Source of the DNA: CAIPVR01 sp049316905
GTDB taxonomy: Bacteria > Actinomycetota > Acidimicrobiia > Acidimicrobiales > Microtrichaceae
NCBI GenBank assembly: GCA_049316905.1
Contig: JBMOJH010000004.1
Location: forward strand, 1 to 64,000
Length of the DNA: 64,000 bases
Direction of reading: 5' to 3'
The position numbers were made by a program, and so were the translations under genes. The notes under the pieces are model-generated. The model was not told the origin of the DNA. It ran no database searches and saw nothing but the letters and a program-made list of their open reading frames with translations. Positions 24,524-34,647 of the stretch are shown here, piece by piece (position 1 is the first letter of the stretch; every line of letters starts with the position of its first letter).

Positions 24524-26338
24524 TCAGGAGAAGGACTGCCCCTCGACGGGAGCCGGCGGCGCGGACCCGGGCGCGTCGGCCGGGGCCTCGAGCAGCGCCT
24601 CGCCCTGCCATCCCGTGCCGCGCCATGACGGGTCCAGCCCCGCGGCGGTGAGCGCGGGCGCCGGGTCCTCGCCGAGGCCCTCGGCCGGTTCGACCTCCCA
24701 CAGCAGCGCGGGACGGTCCCCGTGCCACCGCAGCGCCCACGACACCGTTCCCCACGCGGTCCGCAGGCCGTGCGCCTCCATCGGCACACCCCACCACGTC
24801 GGCGCCACGACCGGGAGCACCGCGGAACCGGCCGCGTCGTCGAGGGCGGCCAGGTCGAGCAGCGCCGCGAGGCGCATCGCCAGCTCGGCCACGTCGCCCA
24901 ACGGGAGCCGGTCCTCCGCCCCGTCCCAGAGTGCCCGCACCGCGGCGGGCGCGGCCGGGTCGCCACCGGCGATCGCGGCGCGCGCCGCCAGCGCCACGGC
25001 CACCGGCGAGTCGCCGGCACCGTCCCACGGCCCGGCACCCTCCGGCGAGGCCGCGAGCGCCAGCGAGAGCGAGAGGGCGTCCGCGGCCACCTCGGGCTGA
25101 CCCACCCGCACCAGTCCGGGGGTCACGGCCCGCAGTGCGGCCGCGGCGACCGACGCGGCCACCCCGTCGCCCGGCCCGTGGGTCCGGACCCTGCGCACGG
25201 CGACCGCCGCGGGGGCCACCAGTTCCTCCGCCGCCGCCTCGGCCCGAGGACCGGCGAGCACGCCCGCCGCCGCCCACAGCAACGCGACCGAACCGTCGGT
25301 CCGGTCCCCGAGGCGGCACCGACCCCGCAGGCCCTGCGCGGCGGCGAGGCCGCGGGCGATCGGGAGGAGCGCGTCGTCCGCTCCCGAGCGGGTGAGCACC
25401 TCGGCCACCGCGGCGGCCCGCACCGCGGCGGTGCCGTCACGGCCGACCAGCTCCCGGTCCAGCGCCGCGCCCACCTCGTCGGCCCCGGCGAGGGCGAGGA
25501 GCGATCCGGCCCACGCCACGGCGTCGGACCAGCCCGGCTCCCCCAGGGCGAGACGCGGCGCGTCGTCGCGGTGCCTGGTCCACCCGGCCACCACCGACTC
25601 GAACGCCGGCGCCTCCCACGAGGTCGCGCCGCCGTCGCCGGCCTCCGCGACGATCGACAGGAGCGGGCCCGCGGGCAGCAGCAGACGCACCGTGGCCGTG
25701 TGGGCCAGCGGCACCACCACCGCGAGCTCCGCGCGGCCGTCGCGATCCTCGCGGGCGAGCGGCGGAACCGCGTCGTCGCCCGCGGCGAGCCGTTCGGCCA
25801 CCGTGCCGCCCTCGGCGCCCTCCCGGCACGAGCCGGCGACCGCGCGGGCCGCCGGACGGTCGAGCAGCACCGCCGGGCGGCCGTCCACGCGCACGACCGG
25901 TCCGTCCACCCCGGCCGACACCACCCGGCCCGGGCCGTCGAGCACCAGCGGCCGCACGACCAGCGCGAGTGCCACGGGCACCGCCGTGCGGTTCTCCACC
26001 TCCACGAGCACCGCCGGGCCGCGCCGGCCGGCCACCGTGGCCTGCACCCCGGCCACCCGCTGGACGACGTCACCGCCGGGCACCCGCATCGCGGTCTCGC
26101 GCACCGGCGTGGCCGACACCGCCTGCTGGCGGACCGCGGCCTCCACCGGCGGGTGGTGCCAGCGGTCCTCGGCCCCGATCCACCAGTCCAGGACCCACCC
26201 CGCGTCGCGGAGCTGCACCGTGCCGGCCTCATCGACCGTGGCGAGGACGCCGGCGTCCACCGTGCCGACCGGGGACCCGGACGCGGGTCCCCCACGGGCG
26301 AGGGCGCGGGTGGGCGGTGCGGCCGGGGCGGAGCTCAT
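24524..26338 (-). CDS. Large uncharacterised protein, possibly (alpha/alpha)6-barrel like
   Basis: The 604-residue cytoplasmic protein has no match that I recognise with certainty. An N-terminal beta-rich half (WVLDWWIGAEDRWHHPP, VLVEVENRTAVPVALALVV, AVLLDRPA) is followed by an Ala-rich helical half. The C-terminal segment (about 530-580) contains WWGVPMEAHGLRTAWGTVSW and LRWHGDRPALLWEVE. A beta-sandwich plus helical barrel plus Trp-rich aromatic clefts recalls glucoamylase-like or glycogen-debranching folds, but no catalytic acid pair is evident. ATG 26338 lies 9 nt after TAGCCT (26353-26348). It is a single-gene unit convergent with P450 and upstream of nothing obvious. Confidence 0.6.
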   Translation of the reverse strand: MSSAPAAPPTRALARGGPASGSPVGTVDAGVLATVDEAGTVQLRDAGWVLDWWIGAEDRWHHPPVEAAVRQQAVSATPVRETAMRVPGGDVVQRVAGVQATVAGRRGPAVLVEVENRTAVPVALALVVRPLVLDGPGRVVSAGVDGPVVRVDGRPAVLLDRPAARAVAGSCREGAEGGTVAERLAAGDDAVPPLAREDRDGRAELAVVVPLAHTATVRLLLPAGPLLSIVAEAGDGGATSWEAPAFESVVAGWTRHRDDAPRLALGEPGWSDAVAWAGSLLALAGADEVGAALDRELVGRDGTAAVRAAAVAEVLTRSGADDALLPIARGLAAAQGLRGRCRLGDRTDGSVALLWAAAGVLAGPRAEAAAEELVAPAAVAVRRVRTHGPGDGVAASVAAAALRAVTPGLVRVGQPEVAADALSLSLALAASPEGAGPWDGAGDSPVAVALAARAAIAGGDPAAPAAVRALWDGAEDRLPLGDVAELAMRLAALLDLAALDDAAGSAVLPVVAPTWWGVPMEAHGLRTAWGTVSWALRWHGDRPALLWEVEPAEGLGEDPAPALTAAGLDPSWRGTGWQGEALLEAPADAPGSAPPAPVEGQSFS

Positions 26339-26400
26339 CGGGCCGTGAGGCTACGGGGCGCCGGGTGCGCCGCCCCAACCCGGCGCGGCCGCCGCCCGGG

Positions 26401-27411
26401 TCAGTACGACAGGGCGCTGAACTCCACGCCGCCGGCCTGACGCCGGATCAGCCCCCGGTACGCCTCCTCCGCCGTGGCGCCCTCGTGGCACACGGCGAAC
26501 ACCTCCGAGGCGATCGGCATCTCCACGCCGTACTCATCCGCGAGCTCCATCACGACCCGGGAGGTCTTCACCCCCTCGGCCACCATGTTCATCTCGGCGA
26601 TCACCTCGTCGATGGTGCGGCCCCGGCCGAGCTGCTCGCCCACGTGGCGGTTGCGGCTCTGGGGCGACATGCACGTGGCGATCAGGTCCCCCATCCCGGC
26701 GAGGCCGGAGAAGGTGGCGAACTTCCCGCCCATCGCCTCGCCCAGCCGGCAGAGCTCGGCGAGCCCCCGCGTGATCACGGCGGCCTTCGTGTTGTCGCCC
26801 GCACCCAACCCGTCGGCCATGCCCGCGGCGATGGCCACCACGTTCTTCAGCGCGCCGGCGACCTCGCAACCCACGACGTCGGGATTCACGTACACGCGGA
26901 ACAGGTTCTGGTGGAAGATCCGCTGGAGGTGCTGCGCGACCACCTGGTCCGGCGTGGCCACCACCGAGGCCGCGGCGTCACCCGCGAGGATCTCCTTCGC
27001 CAGGTTCGGACCCGTCAGCACCGCGGCGGGATGGCCGGGGAGCACCTCGTTGATGATCTGGGTCATCCGCAACCGTGTGCCCTGCTCAAGCCCCTTTGTG
27101 AGCGACATCACCGGCACCCAGGCCCGGACGTGGTCCGCGCACGCCTCGAGCGCGGCGCGGAAGCCCTGCGACGGCACGCCCATCACGAGCACGTCCGCGT
27201 GCGACACGGCATCCGCGAGGTCGGCGGTGGCCTGCAGGTCCTCGCACAGGCGGTAGCCCGGCAGGTACCGCTCGTTCGTGCCGTGGGCGTTGATCTCCTC
27301 GGCCTGCTCCGGACGACGGACCCACAGGGTGGTGGGGACCTGCTGGGCCGCGAGGTGGGCCACCGTGCTCCCCCACGACCCGCCCCCCACGACGGCGACT
27401 CGGATGCGCAT
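26401..27411 (-). CDS. gpsA: Glycerol-3-phosphate dehydrogenase [NAD(P)+]
   Basis: The 336-residue enzyme reduces dihydroxyacetone phosphate to sn-glycerol-3-phosphate for phospholipids. The Rossmann motif VVGGGSWGSTVAHL opens the protein. The family marks follow: GVPSQGFR, LTKGLEQGT, TGPNLAKEI, the catalytic Lys in GALKNVVAIAAG, and FSGLAGMGDLIATC. Lengths agree with the family. ATG 27411 lies 7 nt after TAGGGT (27424-27419), which overlaps the -10 of the divergent cofC gene. Confidence 0.95.
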   Translation of the reverse strand: MRIRVAVVGGGSWGSTVAHLAAQQVPTTLWVRRPEQAEEINAHGTNERYLPGYRLCEDLQATADLADAVSHADVLVMGVPSQGFRAALEACADHVRAWVPVMSLTKGLEQGTRLRMTQIINEVLPGHPAAVLTGPNLAKEILAGDAAASVVATPDQVVAQHLQRIFHQNLFRVYVNPDVVGCEVAGALKNVVAIAAGMADGLGAGDNTKAAVITRGLAELCRLGEAMGGKFATFSGLAGMGDLIATCMSPQSRNRHVGEQLGRGRTIDEVIAEMNMVAEGVKTSRVVMELADEYGVEMPIASEVFAVCHEGATAEEAYRGLIRRQAGGVEFSALSY

Positions 27412-27418
27412 GGCGAAC

Positions 27419-27428
27419 ACCCTACGCT
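27419..27428. promoter_or_regulatory. Overlapping bidirectional -10 elements for gpsA and cofC
   Basis: The plus-strand hexamer TACGCT (27423-27428) and the minus-strand TAGGGT (27424-27419) share the same TA base pairs. Each lies 7-8 nt before the start codon of its gene, so both mRNAs should be leaderless and cannot be started at the same moment. Confidence 0.7.
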
Positions 27429-27436
27429 GCGGCGCC

Positions 27437-28057
27437 ATGGAGTCCCCCGGGTCCCTCGACGCGCCGGCAACGGCCGTCGTCGTGGTGCCGGTGAAGGCGT
27501 TCGACCGGGCGAAGGGCCGCCTCGCCGGCCGGCTCGACGACGCCGAGCGGGCCGCACTCGCCCGCACCCTGGCCGAGGTGGTGCTGGGCGCGGCCCACCC
27601 GCTCCCGGCCGCGGTGGTCTGCGACGACGAGGGCGTGGCCGACTGGGCCCGCGCCGCCGGCGCGGCCGTGGTGTGGGCACCCGGCACGGACCTGAACGGC
27701 TCCGTGTCGGCCGCCGTCGGACGGCTCGAGGGTGCCGGCGTCGGGCGGGCGGTGGTCACCCACGCGGACCTGCCGTTCGCCCGAGGACTGGCCGGGCTCG
27801 CGGCGGCCGGGGAGGACGAGGTCCTGCTGGTGGCCGACCGCCACGGCGACGGGACCAACGTGTTGTCGGTGCCGACCGGCCGCGGGTTCCGGTTCCACTA
27901 CGGACCGGGTTCGTGCGCCGCGCACCGGGACGAGGCAGCCCGCTGCGGCCTGGAGGTGCGCATGATCGACGACGACCACCTGGCCTGGGATGTCGACGCC
28001 CCCGAGGATCTCGACCCCCCGGCCGAGCTCGGCCCGTTCCCCGGGGTGCTCCGGTGA
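27437..28057 (+). CDS. cofC: 2-phospho-L-lactate / phosphoenolpyruvate guanylyltransferase
   Basis: The 206-residue nucleotidyltransferase activates phospholactate or phosphoenolpyruvate with GTP in coenzyme F420 synthesis (called FbiD in actinobacteria). It has the N-terminal nucleotide loop VVVPVKAFDRAKGRLAG, the metal-binding Asp in VTHADLPFA, and the DRHGDGTNVLSVP and FRFHYGPGSCAAH motifs, as in the family. ATG 27437 is 8 nt after TACGCT. The stop overlaps the start of the PIG-L deacetylase by 4 nt. An F420-dependent oxidoreductase is encoded at 48.3 kb. The rest of the F420 pathway is not in the window. Confidence 0.93.
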   Translation: MESPGSLDAPATAVVVVPVKAFDRAKGRLAGRLDDAERAALARTLAEVVLGAAHPLPAAVVCDDEGVADWARAAGAAVVWAPGTDLNGSVSAAVGRLEGAGVGRAVVTHADLPFARGLAGLAAAGEDEVLLVADRHGDGTNVLSVPTGRGFRFHYGPGSCAAHRDEAARCGLEVRMIDDDHLAWDVDAPEDLDPPAELGPFPGVLR

Positions 28058-28800
28058 ACGGCCCCACGAGCCGCGACCTGCCCACCCCGGCCTCCGCGCT
28101 GGTGGTGGTGGCCCACCCCGACGATGCCGAGTTCCAGTGCGGCGCGACCCTGGCGAAGTGGGCCCGGGCCGGCTGTGAGATCCACCATCTGGTGCTGACC
28201 GACGGATCGAAGGGCACCTGGGACCGCACGGTCGATCCGTCGGTGCTGGCGTTCGAGCGGAAGGAGGAGCAGCGCCGGGCCGCCACCCTGCTCGGGGGCA
28301 CCGGAGTGGTCTTCCTGAGCCACGTGGACGGCGAGCTCGCGCCGATCCCGGCGGTCCGGGCCCAGGTGTGCGCCGTGATCCGGCAGCTCCGGCCGGCGGT
28401 CGTGCTCGGCCACGACCCGTGGAAGCGCTACCGCCTCCATCCCGACCACGCGGCCGCGGGCCGGCTCGTGGTGGACGGGATCGTGGCCGCCCGCGACCCG
28501 TTCTTCCATCCCGAGCAGCTCGTCGACGGCGTCAACGTGCACCGGCCCGAGGCGCTCCTGCTGTTCGAGCCCGACGAGGCGAACCACGCGGAGACGGTCG
28601 ACGAGCAGGACCTGGCCGCGAAGCTGGCGGCGCTCGAGGCGCACGAGAGCCAGATGGAGACGACCCACTTCTACAAGGTGGGCGAGGGCGACCCGCTGGC
28701 CGGGTTCCGCCAGCGCCAGCGGGACCGGCTCGTGGGGGTCGGCGAGTGGGCCGGCGTCCCGATGGCCGAGGCCTACCACCTCATCGTCGACCAGCTCTGA
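28054..28800 (+). CDS. PIG-L family N-acetylglucosamine-type deacetylase
   Basis: The 248-residue zinc hydrolase has the AHPDDAEFQCGATLAKW motif (metal-binding His, Asp and Asp) and the HPDH motif (RLHPDHAAAGRL) as the third ligand region. Relatives include MshB of mycothiol synthesis and conjugate amidases. The long tail (DPFFHPEQL, MAEAYHLI) is typical of actinobacterial relatives. Without the mycothiol genes I keep it general. GTG 28054 overlaps the cofC stop (GTGA), implying coupled translation, which links it loosely to F420 metabolism. Confidence 0.88.
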   Translation: MNGPTSRDLPTPASALVVVAHPDDAEFQCGATLAKWARAGCEIHHLVLTDGSKGTWDRTVDPSVLAFERKEEQRRAATLLGGTGVVFLSHVDGELAPIPAVRAQVCAVIRQLRPAVVLGHDPWKRYRLHPDHAAAGRLVVDGIVAARDPFFHPEQLVDGVNVHRPEALLLFEPDEANHAETVDEQDLAAKLAALEAHESQMETTHFYKVGEGDPLAGFRQRQRDRLVGVGEWAGVPMAEAYHLIVDQL

Positions 28801-28874
28801 GGGGTTCCACCGACGACCGATCTGCGGCGGTTGGACCGCGCCAGGTGCACGTCAGGATCCTCAGAACCGAAGCT

Positions 28875-29669
28875 TCAGGGCTGGAGCGGTGCGCGACCGG
28901 CGCCCGCACCGCCGGCGAAGGCCTGGGCGATGCCCGCCCATTCCGCCGCGACCGGGCCGACCACCTCGAGGTCCAGGTCGTCGCGGTGGCGGCGCTGGGT
29001 CACCAGCAGGCAGAAGTCGACCGCCGGACCGGCGATGCGATCCGGCGCGGTGTCCTCGCCCCACGCCCACGTGGAGCCGTCGGGCGCGACGAGCTCCACC
29101 CGGACCGGGGCGGCCGGGAGCTCGAGACCCCGGACCCCGTAGCTGTAGGGGCGGGCCCGAACGCCGATGTCGGCCACGTGGCGCAACCGGGCGGAGACCT
29201 CCGGCGGCACCCCCAGCGCGTCGCGCACGTCCTGGCCGTGCGCCCACGTCTCCATCAACCGGGCGGTCACGAAGCTCATGGCGCCCATGTCGGGCCCGTA
29301 CCACGGCAGGCGGGCCGACCGGTCGAGCCCGGCCGCTGCAGCGGCGAGGGCGGCGGCGTCGCGGTGCCACCAGTCCCGGCAGCCCACCGGGCCGAGCGCC
29401 CGCCCGCGGTCGGTCGCCTCGGCGATCGGGTCGACCGTGCCCTCGAGCACCGGGACCACCGCGGAGCGGAAGGCCTCCGGGTCGGTGATGGCCAGCGTGC
29501 CGTGCCCGTCGAACGCGGCGAGGTGGGCGAGGGTGTCGGCCACGTCCCAGCCCTCGGCCGGGGTGGGAGTCCGCAGACCGGCGGCGTCCAGCGGGTCGAC
29601 GACCGCGGCGAGCGCGGCCACCTCGTCGGCCAGGTCGGCGCGGAGGGCGTCGAACGGGTCGGGGCTCAC
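28875..29669 (-). CDS. TIGR03084/DinB-like maleylpyruvate isomerase-type protein
   Basis: The 264-residue protein starts with the four-helix DinB-like region of the mycothiol-dependent isomerase N-terminal family (EGWDVADTLAHLAAFDGHG with a putative metal His, and LMETWAHGQDVRDALG with two more ligands). A C-terminal SCP2-like sheet (VELVAPDGSTWAWG, GPAVDFCLLVTQRRH) follows. Such proteins are common in actinobacteria and mostly uncharacterised. GTG 29669 overlaps the stop of the preceding gene by 4 nt, and it closes the metG operon. The 74-bp stretch 28801-28874 between convergent genes holds no gene. Confidence 0.82.
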   Translation of the reverse strand: MSPDPFDALRADLADEVAALAAVVDPLDAAGLRTPTPAEGWDVADTLAHLAAFDGHGTLAITDPEAFRSAVVPVLEGTVDPIAEATDRGRALGPVGCRDWWHRDAAALAAAAAGLDRSARLPWYGPDMGAMSFVTARLMETWAHGQDVRDALGVPPEVSARLRHVADIGVRARPYSYGVRGLELPAAPVRVELVAPDGSTWAWGEDTAPDRIAGPAVDFCLLVTQRRHRDDLDLEVVGPVAAEWAGIAQAFAGGAGAGRAPLQP

Positions 29670-30555
29670 GGCCCGCCCGACCCGCCGGACTCGTCGGCAG
29701 AGCCACCGCCCCCGGTCGGTGCCGCGGTGACCGGGGGCTCGGACCCGCCGGGCAGGGTGGTGGCGCCCGGAACGCTCGTGGTGGAGCCCACGCCCTCCGG
29801 CGCGAAGTTCGCCGGGTCGAGGCGGGAGAGGACGCGGGCCTCGAGCTGGTTCAGGAACGTGCGGCTCGTGCGGGACGGGCCGGCGTAGGTGATCGCCACG
29901 ATCAGGTCGCCCACGGCCATCATCGACCACTCCGACACCGAGCGGCCCTCCTTGGCCACGTACGCACCGGACGCGTAGTCGGTGATGGGCGGGCTGCCCG
30001 AGCCCGCCTCCACCGAGGACTTCACGCGGCCGAGCGGGCTGCTCTGGAAGAACTCCGAGCACTGGCCGCGGGCGTCGTCGACCGAGGCGACGTAGTCGCG
30101 GGCGGCCTGCCAGCGCTCGGTGCGCAGCACCTGGGCGATCACCGTGGCCTCGGATCCGGGGTTGGTGAACACCGCGGCCTTCTGGTTCGACAGCGGCGAC
30201 GGGAGCTCCACCCGGTCGCCGCAGAACTCGGAGCCGAGCACGCCGAAGACCTTCAGGTTCGGATCACCGGGCACCCAGCCGGGCGGGAGGTCCGCGGCCT
30301 GCACCAGGCCGGCGTCGGCCTCGGTCTGGCCGGCCAGCGACGCCTGGTCGAGGCGCACCGCACCGCCACCGCCGAACTTGATCAGGCTCACGGGGTAGGC
30401 GAACACGAGGCCGATCGCGATGCCGCTGACCAGCAGGAGCAGGAGCAGCATCACGAACCGCGTGAGCTGGTCGCCCGCGCGCCGGGCGCCGCGGCGGAGC
30501 GGCCCGGGACCTGGCGGCCGGGGTGCGGGCTCGGCGGGCCGCACGTCGGTGGCGC

Positions 30556-30559
<4 letters not shown>
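29666..30559 (-). CDS. Single-pass membrane protein of unknown function
   Basis: The 297-residue protein has a Pro/Arg-rich cytoplasmic N-terminus, one membrane helix (about 34-60, rich in Leu and Val) and an extracytoplasmic domain. That domain has two Cys (in SEFCGDRVEL and ARGQCSEFF) that may form a disulphide, and it ends in a Thr/Pro/Gly-rich disordered tail. I recognise no family. ATG 30559 overlaps the metG stop by 4 nt (ATGA), so it is translated with metG. The order metG, this gene, TIGR03084 gene is a tight operon. Confidence 0.75.
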
Positions 30560-32283
<1,724 letters not shown>

Positions 32284-32369
32284 GGCAGAGCGATCGTACC
32301 GGTGGCGGTCCACCCGGTTCGCGCACCGGCGGGCGGTTCGGGGGCGGGGCGCAGCCGTAGGGTGCGGTG

Positions 32370-33080
32370 GTGGTGCGGGTCGCGGGCGTCGACGGCTGCC
32401 GGGGCGGCTGGTTGGTGGTCACCGCGGCGGTCCGGCCGTTCCGACCGGATCCGGCCCGCGTGGTGCCGCACCTCGACGACCTGATCGCCGTGTTGGACGC
32501 CGGCACGCTGGCCGGGGTGGCGGTGGACATGCCGATCGGGCTGCCCGACGCCGCGCCCCGGGCGTCGGACCGCTCCGCGCGGGCCCTGCTGGGCCCCCGG
32601 CGATCGTCGGTCTTCCCCACTCCGGCCCGTGCCGTGCTCGACGCCACCGACCACGCGGACGCGGTCCGGCGTTCCCGCGACGCGCTCGGCGTGGGCCTGC
32701 CCGTGCAGGCCTGGCACCTGGTCCCGCGCATCGCCGAACTGGACCGCTTGGTGCGGGACGCAGGCCCCGGGATCCACGACCGCCTCTGGGAGACGCATCC
32801 CGAACTGGCCTTCGCCACCCTCGCCGGGGCCCCGCCCGCGCACCCCAAGCGCACCCGGGCCGGCCGCCGCGAACGCCTCTCGCTGCTCCGGCCGTGGGTC
32901 CCGCCGCGGCGCACGGCGCCGTCGGCCACCCCGCGCGGCGCGGCGCCCGACGACGTGCTCGACGCGCTGGTACTGGCACTGCGCGCCGCACAGTGGGTCG
33001 GCGGCTGGGGCCCGCCCCCGGTGGAGGTGGGCGACGGGACCACGGACCGCCACGGCCTGCCCCTGCGCGTCCGGGGCTGA
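32370..33080 (+). CDS. DUF429 family protein (predicted RNase H-fold nuclease)
   Basis: The predicted 236-residue protein starts with an RNase H-like strand (VAGVDGCRGGWLVV) and continues with VAVDMPIGLPD, RRSSVFPTPAR, WETHPELAFATLAG and DDVLDALVLALRAA, which are DUF429 hallmarks. Acidic residues in these motifs would bind metal. The biological role is unknown. Three GTG codons in a row (32367, 32370, 32373) blur the start. GTG 32370 is 6 nt after TAGGGT (32358-32363). It is divergent from metG. Confidence 0.85.
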   Translation: MVRVAGVDGCRGGWLVVTAAVRPFRPDPARVVPHLDDLIAVLDAGTLAGVAVDMPIGLPDAAPRASDRSARALLGPRRSSVFPTPARAVLDATDHADAVRRSRDALGVGLPVQAWHLVPRIAELDRLVRDAGPGIHDRLWETHPELAFATLAGAPPAHPKRTRAGRRERLSLLRPWVPPRRTAPSATPRGAAPDDVLDALVLALRAAQWVGGWGPPPVEVGDGTTDRHGLPLRVRG

Positions 33081-33123
33081 GCACCGACCGCAAGCCGGCG
33101 CACCCGGTCCGCGACCTGATGCG

Positions 33124-33591
33124 TCAGGGCAGCGGCGGCAGCGTGTCGAGGGCCCGCCGGAGCGTCGCTGCGGTGTCAGCCATGTGCGCGTCGTCGTGGT
33201 AGCGGGTGCGCGGCCAGAAGAAGCCCTTGAGGCCGTCGCCCCGGTTCCGGGGAACCACGTGGGCGTGCAGGTGCGGGACCGACTGCGAGACCACGTTGTT
33301 CATCGCCACGAACGCACCGGCCGAACCGGTACCCGCCCGGACCGCCGCGGTCAGACGACGCACCTGAGCGAAGAACGGCTCCACCTGCGCGGCCGGCAGG
33401 TCGGTGACCGTCTCGTGGTGCTCGACCGGCACCACGAGCGTGTGGCCCACGAACAGCGGGGACCGGTCGAGGAACGCCACGACGTCGTCGTCGCGCCACA
33501 CCTCGTGGGCGGGCATCTCGCCGGCGACGATGCCGCAGAACACACACTCGCCGCCGGGCCCGTCGCCACCGCCGCCACCGCCCCGGGCCAT
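33124..33591 (-). CDS. HIT family nucleotide hydrolase
   Basis: The 155-residue protein starts with a Gly-rich stretch and the CVFCGIVAGEMPAHEVW motif, which includes the first two Cys of the HIT zinc site. The catalytic triad region SVPHLHAHVVPR follows. It probably hydrolyses adenylated or guanylated nucleotides. ATG 33591 lies 6 nt after TACGGT (33603-33598). It is convergent with the DUF429 gene. Confidence 0.92.
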   Translation of the reverse strand: MARGGGGGGDGPGGECVFCGIVAGEMPAHEVWRDDDVVAFLDRSPLFVGHTLVVPVEHHETVTDLPAAQVEPFFAQVRRLTAAVRAGTGSAGAFVAMNNVVSQSVPHLHAHVVPRNRGDGLKGFFWPRTRYHDDAHMADTAATLRRALDTLPPLP

Positions 33592-33751
33592 GCGGCGACC
33601 GTAGCCCCTGCCGGCCCGCTGGGCTCCGGGGACCCCTCCCCGGTGACCCCGAGGACGGGCGCACGCGAGGCTGCCATCGGGGTCGGACCCACCCCTGCCG
33701 CGGGTCCCTGGAACCGTGGCGCCGCCGCGCGCCACCCACCGGGAGGACCCC

Positions 33752-34609
33752 GTGAACCTCGACCGCCGCGCCGACGCGCCCACCGCCCTCGGCATCGTCC
33801 GGGGCCTCGACCCCTACGTGCTCCTCGCTCTCACGCCGTTCGACGAGGAGGTGGAGGTGGCCGTGCGCCCGCTCCCGCCGGATGACCGTTGCGGCGCGGC
33901 GATGCTGCTGGGCCTCGAGGCGCCGCCCGGTGCCACCACCGTCGCCGCCTCCTTCGTGGGCTCCACCGCCGAACGGCCGGCCGGGCAGGGCGAGCACACC
34001 GGGCAGCGCCACCGCATCGACGTGGCGGTGGACCGCTGGGGCGAGGTCGCCTCGTCGTTGCGGCTGCTCCGGGCCGACGGCACCCCGGGCGACGACGAGC
34101 CGGCCGCGGCGGCCACCCCGGAGGGCCTCGTCGTGGACGCCCTGCACCGGGTGCTCGACCTGCCCTCGCCCGGGGACCCGCCGGCGCTCACCGAGCTGGT
34201 CACGGCGATGTGGACGATGTGCATGACGAGCCACCTCCTCGGCGCGGCGGCCCCCACCTGGGCCGAGGTCGCGGCGTTGCACCCCGCCGGGGACGAGTCC
34301 GTCGGCGACGGGCTCCCCGACGGAGCCGACACCGCCGTCCCGCCGTCACCCGAGGCGCTCGCCGCCGCGACCCGCCGGTTGACCGCCGACGGCACCACGT
34401 GGGAGCGGCTGCGGCGGGCCACGGTCATCGGTCGGTTCCCGGCCCCGGAGCTGTCACCGGAGGAGGCTGCCTGGATGGACCACACCATGTACGGGCGCTG
34501 GTACGTGCAGTCCTACCCGTCCGCCGAGTTCGTGGCCGGCCGGCTCCGCTCGTGCGGCGCGACCGCCGCGGCCTCGGGGGTGGAACAAGTCGCCCGCCTG
34601 CTCGCCTAG
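33752..34609 (+). CDS. Conserved-looking hypothetical protein
   Basis: The 285-residue acidic protein has no signal peptide or membrane helix, and I do not recognise its family. Visible features are LDPYVLLALTPFDEEVEVAVRP at the N-terminus (a beta-rich start), a central helical stretch with Met and Trp (LVTAMWTMCMTSHLLGAA), and a Trp/Tyr-rich end (WMDHTMYGRWYVQSYPSAEF). GTG 33752 is chosen because GGGAGGA lies 4 nt before it. An upstream GTG at 33716 lacks a ribosome site. It precedes the sugar-type ABC operon but a separate TAGCCT (34607-34612) stands between them. Confidence 0.7.
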   Translation: MNLDRRADAPTALGIVRGLDPYVLLALTPFDEEVEVAVRPLPPDDRCGAAMLLGLEAPPGATTVAASFVGSTAERPAGQGEHTGQRHRIDVAVDRWGEVASSLRLLRADGTPGDDEPAAAATPEGLVVDALHRVLDLPSPGDPPALTELVTAMWTMCMTSHLLGAAAPTWAEVAALHPAGDESVGDGLPDGADTAVPPSPEALAAATRRLTADGTTWERLRRATVIGRFPAPELSPEEAAWMDHTMYGRWYVQSYPSAEFVAGRLRSCGATAAASGVEQVARLLA

Positions 34610-34647
34610 CCTCCCGGACACACCTCGACACCCAACCCCGGAGTGCC

